A program made the translations under genes and the position numbers. DNA of 64,000 bases from Croceimicrobium sp965658965 (GTDB taxonomy: Bacteria > Bacteroidota > Bacteroidia > Flavobacteriales > Schleiferiaceae). The stretch is from assembly GCA_965658965.1 (NCBI GenBank), contig CBFHVV010000001.1, positions 1 to 64,000 of the forward strand. The letters are read 5' to 3'. Shown piece by piece: positions 16,713 through 25,644 of this stretch; the stretch's first letter is position 1; each line of letters begins with the position of its first letter. Under the pieces are notes generated by a model that saw only the letters and a list, made by a program, of their open reading frames with translations, did not search any database and was not told the DNA's origin.

Positions 16713-17686
16713 AGTTTTTGCTGCAGCTTTACTGTGCTTGTATTTTAGCGCCTCTTTTTTCGCTCAAGGCGGATGCACCACTTCGTCCGGCTTGGACAGG
16801 AATTTTCAATCAGCGCTTATTAATGCAACGCCCTAGCCCTAAGGGTGATTTTCAAAAACTGGTTATTCCAATGCGGCAGGTTGGCAACTTGATTATAGTT
16901 GAAGCAACGGTAGATGGATTAAGAGGAAATTTTATTTTGGATACGGGTGCCCCTTATTTAATCCTTAATGCCACCTATTTTCGTGATTACGAAGAAGTAA
17001 ATACTTATGCTTCTACGGATATAAACGGAGAGCAGCAAAACCAACGCATTTTACGCGTGGCAAAGTTGAAAATAAATGAGCTATACTACGAAAACTTAGA
17101 AGCAGATGTAAGTGATTTAAGCACCATCGAAAATAAGCGCAATATTAAGATACTGGGTCTTTTAGGGCTAAATCTTTTTATGCGCACCGAGATGAAAATA
17201 GACCTGCGTGCCCAGCAACTAATGGTGTATAAGATTGACCGAAAAGGGAATCGTTTAGCAGCAGAGGAATTTGCTGTAGCAGCAGATTATAGCCTAGCCT
17301 TCAAGCTTTATAATAATGCCATTATAGCGGCTGGTAGCCTGAATGGTGTTAACTTAAAATTTTGCTTCGACTCGGGGGCGGAAGCGGTCCTTTTAGACAA
17401 TGATTTACCGGAAGCAGTTTATGAGGCAGTAAGCATTCGCAGTAGAAGAGCTCTCCTTGGGGCAGGTGGTGGTCAGGCGGAGGTGCTTTACGGAAGTCTT
17501 TTAGGATTAACTTTTGGAGCGCCCTTGAAAGTTTGTCAAGTTATGGTAGCAGATTTGGAACTAATCGGCAAAGCCTACGGCTATCCAGTGGCCGGTTTTG
17601 TGGGCAACGATCTTTTGCGACAAGGCATTGTGAGCCTAAATTTTAGAAAGGAAGAAATGCAAATTATTTTATATCCAGCCCTATGA
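16709..17686 (+). CDS. Exported double retropepsin-like aspartic protease
   Basis: 325 residues with an N-terminal signal peptide (MKFLLQLY onward, cleavage after about residue 23), which supports the TTG start at 16709. Two half-proteases are visible: ILDTGAPYLIL with Asp78 and FCFDSGAEAVLL with Asp221, each followed by a hydrophobic beta segment and a later LLGLN or VGNDLL turn. The two could form an intramolecular pepsin-like dimer. It overlaps both neighbouring genes by 4 nt. Location is periplasm or outer membrane. Substrate unknown. Confidence 0.83.
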   Translation: MKFLLQLYCACILAPLFSLKADAPLRPAWTGIFNQRLLMQRPSPKGDFQKLVIPMRQVGNLIIVEATVDGLRGNFILDTGAPYLILNATYFRDYEEVNTYASTDINGEQQNQRILRVAKLKINELYYENLEADVSDLSTIENKRNIKILGLLGLNLFMRTEMKIDLRAQQLMVYKIDRKGNRLAAEEFAVAADYSLAFKLYNNAIIAAGSLNGVNLKFCFDSGAEAVLLDNDLPEAVYEAVSIRSRRALLGAGGGQAEVLYGSLLGLTFGAPLKVCQVMVADLELIGKAYGYPVAGFVGNDLLRQGIVSLNFRKEEMQIILYPAL

Positions 17687-19107
17687 AAAAGTTTTTAGCC
17701 TTAAGCTTTCTGCTTTTTAGTTTTGCTGCAGTGTGGGGTCAAGAACACCCCAATGTAGATTATAAGATAAAAGGTAAAGAGCTGATATGCACTATTGATA
17801 AAGACCTAAAGCCACAAAGCTTAGATAGTCTTTTGGCTACCTTCGGTTTAGAGAAAGATAGTTTAAATTATTTGCTTGAGAGCGGAGAGGCAAATGCCCA
17901 ATTATGGAAAGTAGTTGCGTATACTGCGGAAGAGGTAGTTTTACAGAAATCCTTGCAAAAGCTTGTGGGAAAAGCTAAAAATCAAAGGGAAGTATTAGCG
18001 CTTTTGGAGGAAAAGGAGAACTTTAGTCGACCCAGAGATTATCAATATGGAATAAATGATTTTAGTAAACCAGCGATACGGGTTTTAGAAAACGGCTTAA
18101 TTCGTTTCTTTTTAAAGATAGAGGGCTTACGGCCAGAATCGGTGTATTTAGCGGGTTCTTTTAACGAATGGAGCACTAGTGCTACTGCTTTAAGCAGATG
18201 TGATTCAGGGTATTATGTGGATGTAAAATTGGAGGATGGACCGCATCTATATAAATATATAGTTGATGGTTATTGGGTTTTAGATCCGCGCAATAGAAAA
18301 AGTGAGTTTGATAGAATGGGTAATGAGAATTCACTTTATTTCCATGCAAACAAGCGCTTTTTTTTAGCAGGCTTTAGCCAGGCAGAGGAGGTTTACTGGG
18401 CAAGCTCTGTTAATAATTGGAACCCCGAGGCAGACGAAATGTATCGTACCAAGGGCGGTTGGGAGTTAAAACTATATTTGAAAGAAGGCACTTATGCTTA
18501 TAAATATGTAGTGGACGGTGATTGGGTTTTGGACCCTACTAATCCGGTTGCCCGCGAAGATGATGCAGGTAATCTAAACTCATTTATCTCGGTTGGCGAT
18601 ACCTTTTATTTTTATTACCCTTTTAACCTTACCGCGAAAACCGTACACGTTACTGGGAATTTTAACGCTTGGAGTCGCTCCGAACTTAAAATGACACTTT
18701 CTGACACAGGCTGGGTTTTGCCTTATGTTTTGCCGCCGGGTAATTATGAGTATAAGTTTATTGTTAATCAAGAAGATAGATTTCGAGTAGATCCTCTCAA
18801 TCCCTTGCGAATAGGAGTAGAGGAGTATCAAAATTCCATTCTTAGCATTGAGCCAAATATGGATTTTTTCTATCCTTTAAGGCCCGGGGTGGAAGAGGTA
18901 ATTTTGAGCGGTAGCTTTATTGACTGGCGTTATGATGGAATACGGCTGGTTAAAGAGGTTGACGGTTGGCATGCAAATATCCATCTCCCGAAAGGGAAAA
19001 ACACTTACCGCTTTATTGTAAACGGTAAGTGGACAGAAGACCCGAATAATCCCTTATTTGAGCCCAATGAATATGATGAGTATAATTCGGTTCTTTGGGT
19101 TAAGTAG
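17683..19107 (+). CDS. Exported protein with four tandem glycogen-binding (CBM48/AMPK-type) domains
   Basis: 474 residues with signal peptide (AAVWGQ, cleavage near residue 20). After an alpha-helical region of about 110 residues come four E-set/CBM48-like repeats at roughly residues 140-210, 225-290, 300-385 and 392-470. Each starts with a GSFNEW-type motif (GSFNEW, SSVNNW, GNFNAW, GSFIDW) and ends with YKYIVDG then D-P-x-N. No catalytic domain is attached. The ATGA overlap with the protease gene implies coupled translation. It may bind alpha-glucans or act as a structural scaffold. Confidence 0.85.
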   Translation: MKKFLALSFLLFSFAAVWGQEHPNVDYKIKGKELICTIDKDLKPQSLDSLLATFGLEKDSLNYLLESGEANAQLWKVVAYTAEEVVLQKSLQKLVGKAKNQREVLALLEEKENFSRPRDYQYGINDFSKPAIRVLENGLIRFFLKIEGLRPESVYLAGSFNEWSTSATALSRCDSGYYVDVKLEDGPHLYKYIVDGYWVLDPRNRKSEFDRMGNENSLYFHANKRFFLAGFSQAEEVYWASSVNNWNPEADEMYRTKGGWELKLYLKEGTYAYKYVVDGDWVLDPTNPVAREDDAGNLNSFISVGDTFYFYYPFNLTAKTVHVTGNFNAWSRSELKMTLSDTGWVLPYVLPPGNYEYKFIVNQEDRFRVDPLNPLRIGVEEYQNSILSIEPNMDFFYPLRPGVEEVILSGSFIDWRYDGIRLVKEVDGWHANIHLPKGKNTYRFIVNGKWTEDPNNPLFEPNEYDEYNSVLWVK

Positions 19108-19131
19108 CAGAGGCGACAGCTAATAAGTTTA

Positions 19132-20436
19132 TTACTTCACACTTGCATTAATCTCGTAACCATTAATCTCTACTAGGTAAAAGTCTTTAGCCAAGTTAGC
19201 GCTCTGCAAACTGGCGGTAGTGCGCGAATTTTGCTGCTTAAAATTACCGGTTAAAGAATTGGGATAATAGAGCTTACCATACTGTAAATTAGCGGCTAGC
19301 TTGTAGTGCAAGTCGGCAAGGCCTAAAGATATATTCAAATATTTCCCATCTATTTTAATAGAGCCTGAGGAGCCGCTGATAGCATTTATATTTACCCGAC
19401 ATTCATAAGCGTTAAGGCCATAATTGCCCTGCAGGGTTTCGATATTAAACTTGCAATATTTACTATTTGGAGCGGCCACGTTTTTTACTGACCTAAAAGA
19501 GTATTCATCCTCATAACTTTCTGTAATGCTGAGATTGTCTACATCATCAATATGATAGTTACTATACTTAGAATTATTTAGGTCTAGTTGCTGAACACTT
19601 TTGCTCTCTACCTGTGTTTCGTAGCAAGTTAGTTTCAAGAGCTCCACCTCAATCATATCAAATTGGCAGTATTTATAATTCCCTACAATGCTTCCAAGGT
19701 CAATGGTGCGATATTTAGTTTCATAGCCTTCGCCTTTTAGCGTATTAACGGTTCTTACTTGGACCTTTGAATATTTTGCATTCAATTGAATATTGCCCCA
19801 GTCATTCCCCATTACACTGTTTTCATAAAGATGTAATTCGCCTTTTTTAAGGTCGTTGATAGAAGCTTCACCATATTTTAAGTTGAGAATCGCTTGGTCT
19901 ACTTTATCTAGGCTAAGGCGACCAGAATATTGTTCGATGTTTATTTTACGAACTGAACCATTGATCCTTAGCTCTTTATACGAGTGCTTAATGTTCATAT
20001 AGAGAGAAGCAGGCACCTTTAGTTCGTACACAAGTTTGGCTTCTTTATCAGAAAAGCCCTCATTTACAAAGGTTACGCTAGCCCAACTGGATTCCCAACC
20101 CACTTTCTTTTTACTAGGAACAGCTCTATAAGTATCCAATTTTATTTCTCCTCCAAAGGAGCTAATACCAGACTTAACGTTTTCTTCAAAAGAGTCCATA
20201 AAGGCCTTAATTTCTTTATGGTCTTCGTCACCGCGATAATAGAAGTGGGCATCAACGGAAACCTCTTCCTTGGCCCAAATATCAATGATCAGTTCTGTGT
20301 TTTTCGCATCAATATTAAGCCTTTCAATATCAATGGCGCTAACACTTGCGTGGGCGTGTTTCTCTTTAGAAACTTCTTTCCCAATGCTGCTTAAACTTAA
20401 GCACAGGCCGAAAAGGCTATAAATTAATGTTTTCAT
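19132..20436 (-). CDS. Exported beta-helix/adhesin-like protein (DUF4097-like)
   Basis: 434 residues with an N-terminal signal peptide. The body is a long series of short beta strands (SKYSNYHID, GKLYYPNS) like the DUF4097/adhesin beta-solenoid proteins that often sit beside anti-sigma factors in Bacteroidota. Its start overlaps the end of the anti-sigma gene by 20 nt, so it is the third gene of the sigma operon. It is a plausible output or envelope sensor of that system. Confidence 0.65.
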   Translation of the reverse strand: MKTLIYSLFGLCLSLSSIGKEVSKEKHAHASVSAIDIERLNIDAKNTELIIDIWAKEEVSVDAHFYYRGDEDHKEIKAFMDSFEENVKSGISSFGGEIKLDTYRAVPSKKKVGWESSWASVTFVNEGFSDKEAKLVYELKVPASLYMNIKHSYKELRINGSVRKINIEQYSGRLSLDKVDQAILNLKYGEASINDLKKGELHLYENSVMGNDWGNIQLNAKYSKVQVRTVNTLKGEGYETKYRTIDLGSIVGNYKYCQFDMIEVELLKLTCYETQVESKSVQQLDLNNSKYSNYHIDDVDNLSITESYEDEYSFRSVKNVAAPNSKYCKFNIETLQGNYGLNAYECRVNINAISGSSGSIKIDGKYLNISLGLADLHYKLAANLQYGKLYYPNSLTGNFKQQNSRTTASLQSANLAKDFYLVEINGYEINASVK

Positions 20437-20938
20437 AAGGATGATGTTTTTCTTTGCGTTTTAGTTCTCTCTCAATGCGGATTAACAGGTGTAAGCGTTT
20501 TTCGTAATAGTCTATTAATACTTTCACCAACTCTTCTTCGGGTACCCCTTTTCCAATGTCGGCGCGGTATTTTGTATTGATTTTTTCTAAGGCTTCCAAT
20601 TCGCCTACAATCCAACTTAAATCGGGATCTTGTCTTAATTCAGCCAAAGGAATACGGCTTTGGAGGCTATCTAGATCGCGACTGTAGTTTTTTTCAAGAC
20701 TTAAAAAAGAAGAAGGTAGCACTTGACGCTGGGCTTCTTTATTGGGCTTTAGGAAATCAGCCTGCCAGATGATAGAAATACTGGCGGCAAATAATACAAT
20801 TGCTGCGGCCCAGAAGTAAGGAAAGCGTTTTTGCGGAGGTGCTTTAATCTGGGGGCCAATAGATTCCCATAAATCCGCGGGAGGCTCTGCATTGTTAAGC
20901 TGAGAGCGGTTTTTATCGATATACTTTTTAATGGACAT
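20417..20938 (-). CDS. Probable anti-sigma factor, single-pass membrane protein
   Basis: 173 residues: a cytoplasmic N-terminal segment of about 40 residues (ending PPQKRF), one transmembrane helix (YFWAAAIVLFAASISII), and an extracytoplasmic helical C-terminus. It overlaps the ECF sigma gene by 11 nt. No zinc-binding HxxxCxxC motif is present, so it is not a ZAS-type anti-sigma; assignment rests on operon position and topology. Confidence 0.7.
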   Translation of the reverse strand: MSIKKYIDKNRSQLNNAEPPADLWESIGPQIKAPPQKRFPYFWAAAIVLFAASISIIWQADFLKPNKEAQRQVLPSSFLSLEKNYSRDLDSLQSRIPLAELRQDPDLSWIVGELEALEKINTKYRADIGKGVPEEELVKVLIDYYEKRLHLLIRIERELKRKEKHHPYENINL

Positions 20939-21482
20939 GGTTTTCTAATAGATGTTTTTTAATTCTGCTTTTCGCGTAGCGCAATTGGCTTTTAGAGGTA
21001 GAGATACTGATATTGAGACGCATAGCAATATCTTCGTGTTTTAGTTCTTCCAAATAGAAAAGTTGGAAGACTAGGCGTGATTTAGCAGGGACAGTCGCAA
21101 TTATTTGTAACCACTCGCTAATATCTAATTGGCTTAAACTGCTAAATTCTTCCTCTGCTATTTCCTCGTGATTTTCTACTTTCCACTCTTCTTCTTTCAG
21201 CGGATTATTCTTACGATAATATTGCAGTGCTAGGTTGATGGCTATGCGCTTTAGCCAAGCGGGAAAAGTCGCATTCTTTTTTAAGTCACTGATACGGTTG
21301 AAAGCGAGAATAAAAGTCTCTTGCAATAGGTCTTGGGCAATATCTTCGCGTTCTACGATGCGCAAAATACTGTTGTAGGCGGCCTTATTACAAGCGTCAT
21401 AAAGCTTACGAGCTGCTAAGGCATCTCCTTGCTTCCAATCTTTAACCCACTTCCCTATCTGATTCAGTTCTAGTACTCGCAT
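20928..21482 (-). CDS. RNA polymerase ECF-type sigma factor
   Basis: 184 residues. Region 2 (ARKLYDACNKAAYN, then DIAQDLLQETF, the usual DxxQE(T)F motif) and region 4 (YLEELKHEDIAMRLNIS, a helix-turn-helix) are clear. It directs transcription of an envelope regulon, probably including its own operon. Co-encoded with an anti-sigma and an exported beta-rich protein. Confidence 0.92.
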   Translation of the reverse strand: MRVLELNQIGKWVKDWKQGDALAARKLYDACNKAAYNSILRIVEREDIAQDLLQETFILAFNRISDLKKNATFPAWLKRIAINLALQYYRKNNPLKEEEWKVENHEEIAEEEFSSLSQLDISEWLQIIATVPAKSRLVFQLFYLEELKHEDIAMRLNISISTSKSQLRYAKSRIKKHLLENHVH

Positions 21483-21591
21483 TCACAATTAAGATGCTTA
21501 GATATTGGAAAGGTTGTAAATTTTGATGGTATAAATTTTTAATCAGGCCGACTAATCTCCTGAAAAGGTCTAAAACGGGCGCTTTAGCACA

Positions 21592-21632
21592 TAAAAAAAG
21601 CTCGGAACCTTCAAGTAAAGATTCCGAGCTTT
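21592..21632 (-). terminator. Intrinsic terminator downstream of tRNA-Ala
   Basis: The minus strand reads AAAGCTCGGAA, a 14-nt loop, TTCCGAGCTTT and a T-run. It lies directly 3' of the tRNA gene. Confidence 0.85.
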
Positions 21633-21635
21633 CGG

Positions 21636-21709
<74 letters not shown>

Positions 21710-22001
21710 GTAATTTGGAGGGCAAATATAGAATATTTTTCAATGTTTGAAGCTTGGCCTAGGCTATTATTTTAGACTAAACACAAATTGATTTTTGGCT
21801 AAATTAAGGTCGAGAGAAGTAAAGCATGCATGTTGCTCGCAAATTGAAATGCTGGCTAAGGCATCTTCTCAATAAGCTCTTTTGGCAAGGTTACTATGGT
21901 GGGGTAAAACTCTAGCTTGCCAAATCAATGCTCTGAGATTTGGTGATCCAGTTTATTATTTATATCCTGTTTTGTTCAGATTGTTAACCAAAAGTATTTT
22001 C
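21710..22001. other. Intergenic region with a 9-bp inverted repeat
   Basis: No gene is seen. TTTGGCAAG at 21881-21889 pairs with CTTGCCAAA at 21916-21924 across 26 nt. It may be a regulatory site for the small lipoprotein gene. Confidence 0.35.
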
Positions 22002-22526
22002 ATGAAAAAGTATTTCGTTCTATTCATCGCCTTTGCTCTTTTTAGCTGTAGTAAAGAAGATCAAGAGGTGAGCTTTTATATTCCTACCGAAGTGGAGTAC
22101 ACCATACCTTCTTCTTCAGCGATTAACTTGCCATTTAATATACTCACACCAGAGGTGGAAACTAATGCGCAAGCCGAGTTTAGCAGCAACAATACGCGTT
22201 CTAATTTAATAAAGGAAGTAGAATTGAGCAATCTTAGTTTTGAAGTGCTGAGTCCCGAAGGAGAGGATTTTAGCTTTCTATCTTCAGTTACCGTGTTTAT
22301 AGAAGCTGAAGGTCTGCCTGAAGTAGAACTTGCTTCTTCCGAAAATATTAACCCCAACAGTAGCAAAATTGTCTTACAAACTACGGACCTTAATCTTCAA
22401 GACTATTTAAAGAAGGACAGCTACTCAATGCGTATAAATACGGTTACAGATGAAGTGTTAACTCAAGATTACCGCCTAGAAATTAAAAGTCAATTTTTTG
22501 TTTTGGCGGGATTGATTGACTCTTAA
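22002..22526 (+). CDS. Small putative lipoprotein, unknown function
   Basis: 174 residues starting MKKYFVLFIAF with lipobox FSC (residues about 13-15). The body is Ser/Glu-rich and beta-like, with no recognised domain. The start was moved 40 codons in from the longest frame because the signal peptide begins here. It shares a 4-nt stop overlap with the converging membrane protein gene. Confidence 0.6.
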   Translation: MKKYFVLFIAFALFSCSKEDQEVSFYIPTEVEYTIPSSSAINLPFNILTPEVETNAQAEFSSNNTRSNLIKEVELSNLSFEVLSPEGEDFSFLSSVTVFIEAEGLPEVELASSENINPNSSKIVLQTTDLNLQDYLKKDSYSMRINTVTDEVLTQDYRLEIKSQFFVLAGLIDS

Positions 22527-23032
22527 GTAGTTTTAGGCCGCCGCCTTCCTTGGGTTTTAGCGCTAATTACGGGTTGGTATTTCACCAAATCTAATTGTAA
22601 ATCTTGGCTCAGCTTTTTAGCAGCAGCAAGCGCATCGGTTTTATTACCATGCTTTTGTACCTCCATCTTTTTTCGGTGGTTAGCACTAAGCAGGAAAATG
22701 CCGAAATATTCCGACTTACTCTCAAAACTCGACATGGCATAACTATAAGCACGGTAAGCATCTTCACGTCTTAAAATGCTTAAGCTCTTAAACTGCTCAA
22801 GCGGCTCCCATTTTCCAAACTTCAACCCGAAAATTCGACTGTAACTACGGAAGCTTTTCTCGCTGGGCTTTATTTCAATGCCATTATAGCTGAAGCTTAC
22901 AAAAACACCAATAGCAACCATTAGTATTGCTAAAACTTGGAACAGCATATAAAACGAGCCAAGCGTTATTAAAATATAGCCAGCATAAATGGTAGGCTTA
23001 GGAAAGACTTTGGCCAGCTTATAATCTAACAT
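22523..23032 (-). CDS. Small two-helix membrane protein with PH-like tail
   Basis: 169 residues: two adjacent transmembrane helices (about residues 14-48), then a soluble beta-rich segment and a basic C-terminus ending GRRRPKTT. The layout resembles bacterial PH-like membrane proteins. It overlaps the last base of the upstream P-loop gene, so the two are probably co-transcribed. Function unknown. Confidence 0.55.
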   Translation of the reverse strand: MLDYKLAKVFPKPTIYAGYILITLGSFYMLFQVLAILMVAIGVFVSFSYNGIEIKPSEKSFRSYSRIFGLKFGKWEPLEQFKSLSILRREDAYRAYSYAMSSFESKSEYFGIFLLSANHRKKMEVQKHGNKTDALAAAKKLSQDLQLDLVKYQPVISAKTQGRRRPKTT

Positions 23033-24138
23033 TAACTCTGACTGATTTTTTTCATGATATAATCTAAATCCACATTTTCCTCAAAAAGATCAATGGCTCT
23101 CTTAATCTTCCAAGGAGTGTCGCGGTTTATCTTTACTTCAATGCGTGAAACTTTTAAAACAACACCATAAGTGTCCAGCTCTGTGTGAAGTAAAGGCGTT
23201 TCATAGTCATCGATTATGGCATTGGTTTCATCACTTACTTCGCCATCGCCACAAACAATAATTCCACTTAGGGGCCATTCTTCCAATTCGGCTTCGCGAT
23301 GGATATTAACTATGCGTTCTATCGCATTATCTAAACGGTGGGCACCGACTACTAATAGAAGATTTTTGCGCTTCTCTAATTTTGTCCTATCGATTACCGT
23401 ACCCGCAATAACATCGGCCACTTTATTTTTAAGGCTTTGCGGATTGGCCAAAACCTTGGCGTAAATAGATTTAGCAACCGTTCCCATTACTGGGTAAGCT
23501 AAGGTCCTGTCATAGGGCACCATACCCAAAAGAGGAATGCCAACACTGTCTAGGTACTTTTGTAGATAAGGCTTAATTTTTTCAATTTTATCTTCTCTAA
23601 CCTTATTTACAATTATCCCCAAAATGGGTACCTTCTCCTCGCGGAAAAGAGAAATACACATATTTATCATATCTATAGTAGAGCCTACCCCTCCCTCGGC
23701 AATAAATATTACTTGGGCATCTAGCATTTTAGCCACCCTGGCATTCGATAAGTTTACCACACTGCCTACTCCCGGGTGGCCTGTTCCCTCATGAATAGTA
23801 AGCTCCTTTCGGCTCTCTAAAATACTTTTAGCCTTTAGAATTTTTTCGGGATAATTAAACTGGCTGGGATCATCTAAAAACTCAGTGGTTGCCCCATTGC
23901 CAAGAATAACGGGACTGTGAATTTCGGGCATTAGGTCAAAGCGAATTAAATCGGAAAACAAGATGGTATCCTTATCTACTTTTAAGTCGTTTAGCTCTAC
24001 AAAAGATTGACCTACGGGTTTGCAATAGCCCACATCAACTCCCAATCTCTGTAGGCAATAAGCTAGGCCTAAAGTAGAAGTAGTTTTGCCAACATGTTGC
24101 TTCGATGCGGCTACGTATAAAGTTTGGTATTTCTTCAT
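23032..24138 (-). CDS. BioD-like P-loop NTPase with DRTGG domain
   Basis: 368 residues. N-terminal AAA_26 (dethiobiotin-synthetase-like) domain with P-loop VAASKQHVGKTT and the CKPVG motif, then a DRTGG-type domain. This is the same architecture as the N-terminal regulatory part of long phosphotransacetylases, but the acetyltransferase domain is absent. It could sense nucleotides or cofactors. The start is the ATG at 24138; an upstream in-frame TTG is less likely. Confidence 0.75.
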   Translation of the reverse strand: MKKYQTLYVAASKQHVGKTTSTLGLAYCLQRLGVDVGYCKPVGQSFVELNDLKVDKDTILFSDLIRFDLMPEIHSPVILGNGATTEFLDDPSQFNYPEKILKAKSILESRKELTIHEGTGHPGVGSVVNLSNARVAKMLDAQVIFIAEGGVGSTIDMINMCISLFREEKVPILGIIVNKVREDKIEKIKPYLQKYLDSVGIPLLGMVPYDRTLAYPVMGTVAKSIYAKVLANPQSLKNKVADVIAGTVIDRTKLEKRKNLLLVVGAHRLDNAIERIVNIHREAELEEWPLSGIIVCGDGEVSDETNAIIDDYETPLLHTELDTYGVVLKVSRIEVKINRDTPWKIKRAIDLFEENVDLDYIMKKISQS

Positions 24139-24261
24139 CAAATTATAAATTTTGCTCGCAGGCAGATGCGTTTTTACGGATTTTTAAAGGTACTAATTCA
24201 CCCTTAATTTTAGAGGAACATTATATTTTCCTCACGATTTTAAATTACCGAACTTCGCGCT

Positions 24262-25644
24262 ATGCAGCAAAAAATAAATTGGAATAATTGCTTCAGTCCT
24301 TTGCGATATGGAGAAGAAGTGGCAAGGACCGATGAACGTTCGGTGTATGAGCGTGATTATGATCGAATTATTTTTTCTTCTGCTTTTCGTCGCCTGCAAA
24401 ACAAAACACAAGTTTTTCCTTTACCCGAACGGGTTTTTGTTCATAATAGGCTAACCCATTCCTTAGAAGTAGTTAGTGTAGGTCGCTCTTTAGGGATGAT
24501 GGTGGGCGAGCGCTTGGCGGAACTAGCCGAGGTGAAAGAGAATAGTCGCTCGGTACAATTTTATCAAGATCAATTAAAAGCGGTTATTTCTGCTGCTTGT
24601 TTAGCGCACGATTTAGGTAATCCCGCTTTTGGTCATTCTGGGGAAGAGGCAATCTCAAAATACTTTTTAGACCGTCAAAACGATCAAGAGTTTCGCTCCG
24701 CTTTTAGCGCTGGGGAGTGGGAAGATTTAACCCATTTTGAAGGAAATGCCAATGCTTTACGCATCTTAACCAAACAATTTAATGGCCGTTTAAAAGGAGG
24801 CTACCAAATAACTTACACCACTTTGGCGAGCATTTTAAAATATCCTTGCGAAAGCTTGGCGCGAGATAAAGCCAAGGGCAAACACCGGTCTAAATTCGGC
24901 TATTTCCAGAGCGATGCAGAGGTTTTTGATAAGGTGGTTAAAGAATTCTGCATGTTGTCTGATAGTGAAGAGCCAAGAGCCTATTTCCGCCATCCTTTTG
25001 TTTATTTGGTAGAGGCTGCCGATGATATTTGCTACAGTATTATCGACTATGAAGATGCCCATCGCCTTGGAATTCTAAGTTTTACTGAAGTACGTGATGA
25101 TTTAGTGGCTTTGATTGCGGCAGACGGTAAAAGCGACATGAGTCGACTTTATCAGAACCTTGAGACTTTAAGAGAAGATAAAAACGAGTCGGTTGCCTAC
25201 TTGCGTGCCAAAGCAATTACTGCATTAGTAAACCGTTGTGCGGATAGCTTTATGAGTAACCGTGAGCAAATTTTAGCAGGACAATTTAAAACTAGCTTGC
25301 TAGACTCATTGGCAGATCTGAAACAGCCGCTAAGCATTATTGAGAAGAAATCAATCGGTAGGATTTATAACCATGAATCGGTGATAAAAATTGAGCTGGC
25401 AGGCTTTAAAATTATGAGTGGGCTTATTGAGGATTTGGTAGAAGCGGTTTTAATTGGCCAAGACCAAGCGCAAAAGAGACATTATAAAATATTGAGCTTA
25501 ATCCCCAGTCAGTATAAATACCCATCTGGCGCAAGCCCTTACGAAAAAGTAATGACCGTTTTAGATTACGTAAGTGGAATGACGGATAATTATGCGCTAG
25601 AACTTTATCGAAATTTGCGCGGAATTTCGGTGCCGGCGGTTTAG
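24262..25644 (+). CDS. dgt: Deoxyguanosine triphosphate triphosphohydrolase (dGTPase)
   Basis: HD-domain enzyme cleaving dGTP (and other dNTPs) to nucleoside and tripolyphosphate. 460 residues; the metal motif is NRLTHSLEV, then ACLAHDLGNPAFGHSGE, with a late DDICYSIID. Type and length agree with the dgt group. It may limit dNTP pools and restrict phage. Neighbours give no operon link. Confidence 0.93.
   Translation: MQQKINWNNCFSPLRYGEEVARTDERSVYERDYDRIIFSSAFRRLQNKTQVFPLPERVFVHNRLTHSLEVVSVGRSLGMMVGERLAELAEVKENSRSVQFYQDQLKAVISAACLAHDLGNPAFGHSGEEAISKYFLDRQNDQEFRSAFSAGEWEDLTHFEGNANALRILTKQFNGRLKGGYQITYTTLASILKYPCESLARDKAKGKHRSKFGYFQSDAEVFDKVVKEFCMLSDSEEPRAYFRHPFVYLVEAADDICYSIIDYEDAHRLGILSFTEVRDDLVALIAADGKSDMSRLYQNLETLREDKNESVAYLRAKAITALVNRCADSFMSNREQILAGQFKTSLLDSLADLKQPLSIIEKKSIGRIYNHESVIKIELAGFKIMSGLIEDLVEAVLIGQDQAQKRHYKILSLIPSQYKYPSGASPYEKVMTVLDYVSGMTDNYALELYRNLRGISVPAV

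Noticed and set aside
24262..25644. dGTPase considered as part of an antiphage defence island
   Set aside because: No other defence genes lie nearby; it looks like the housekeeping dgt.
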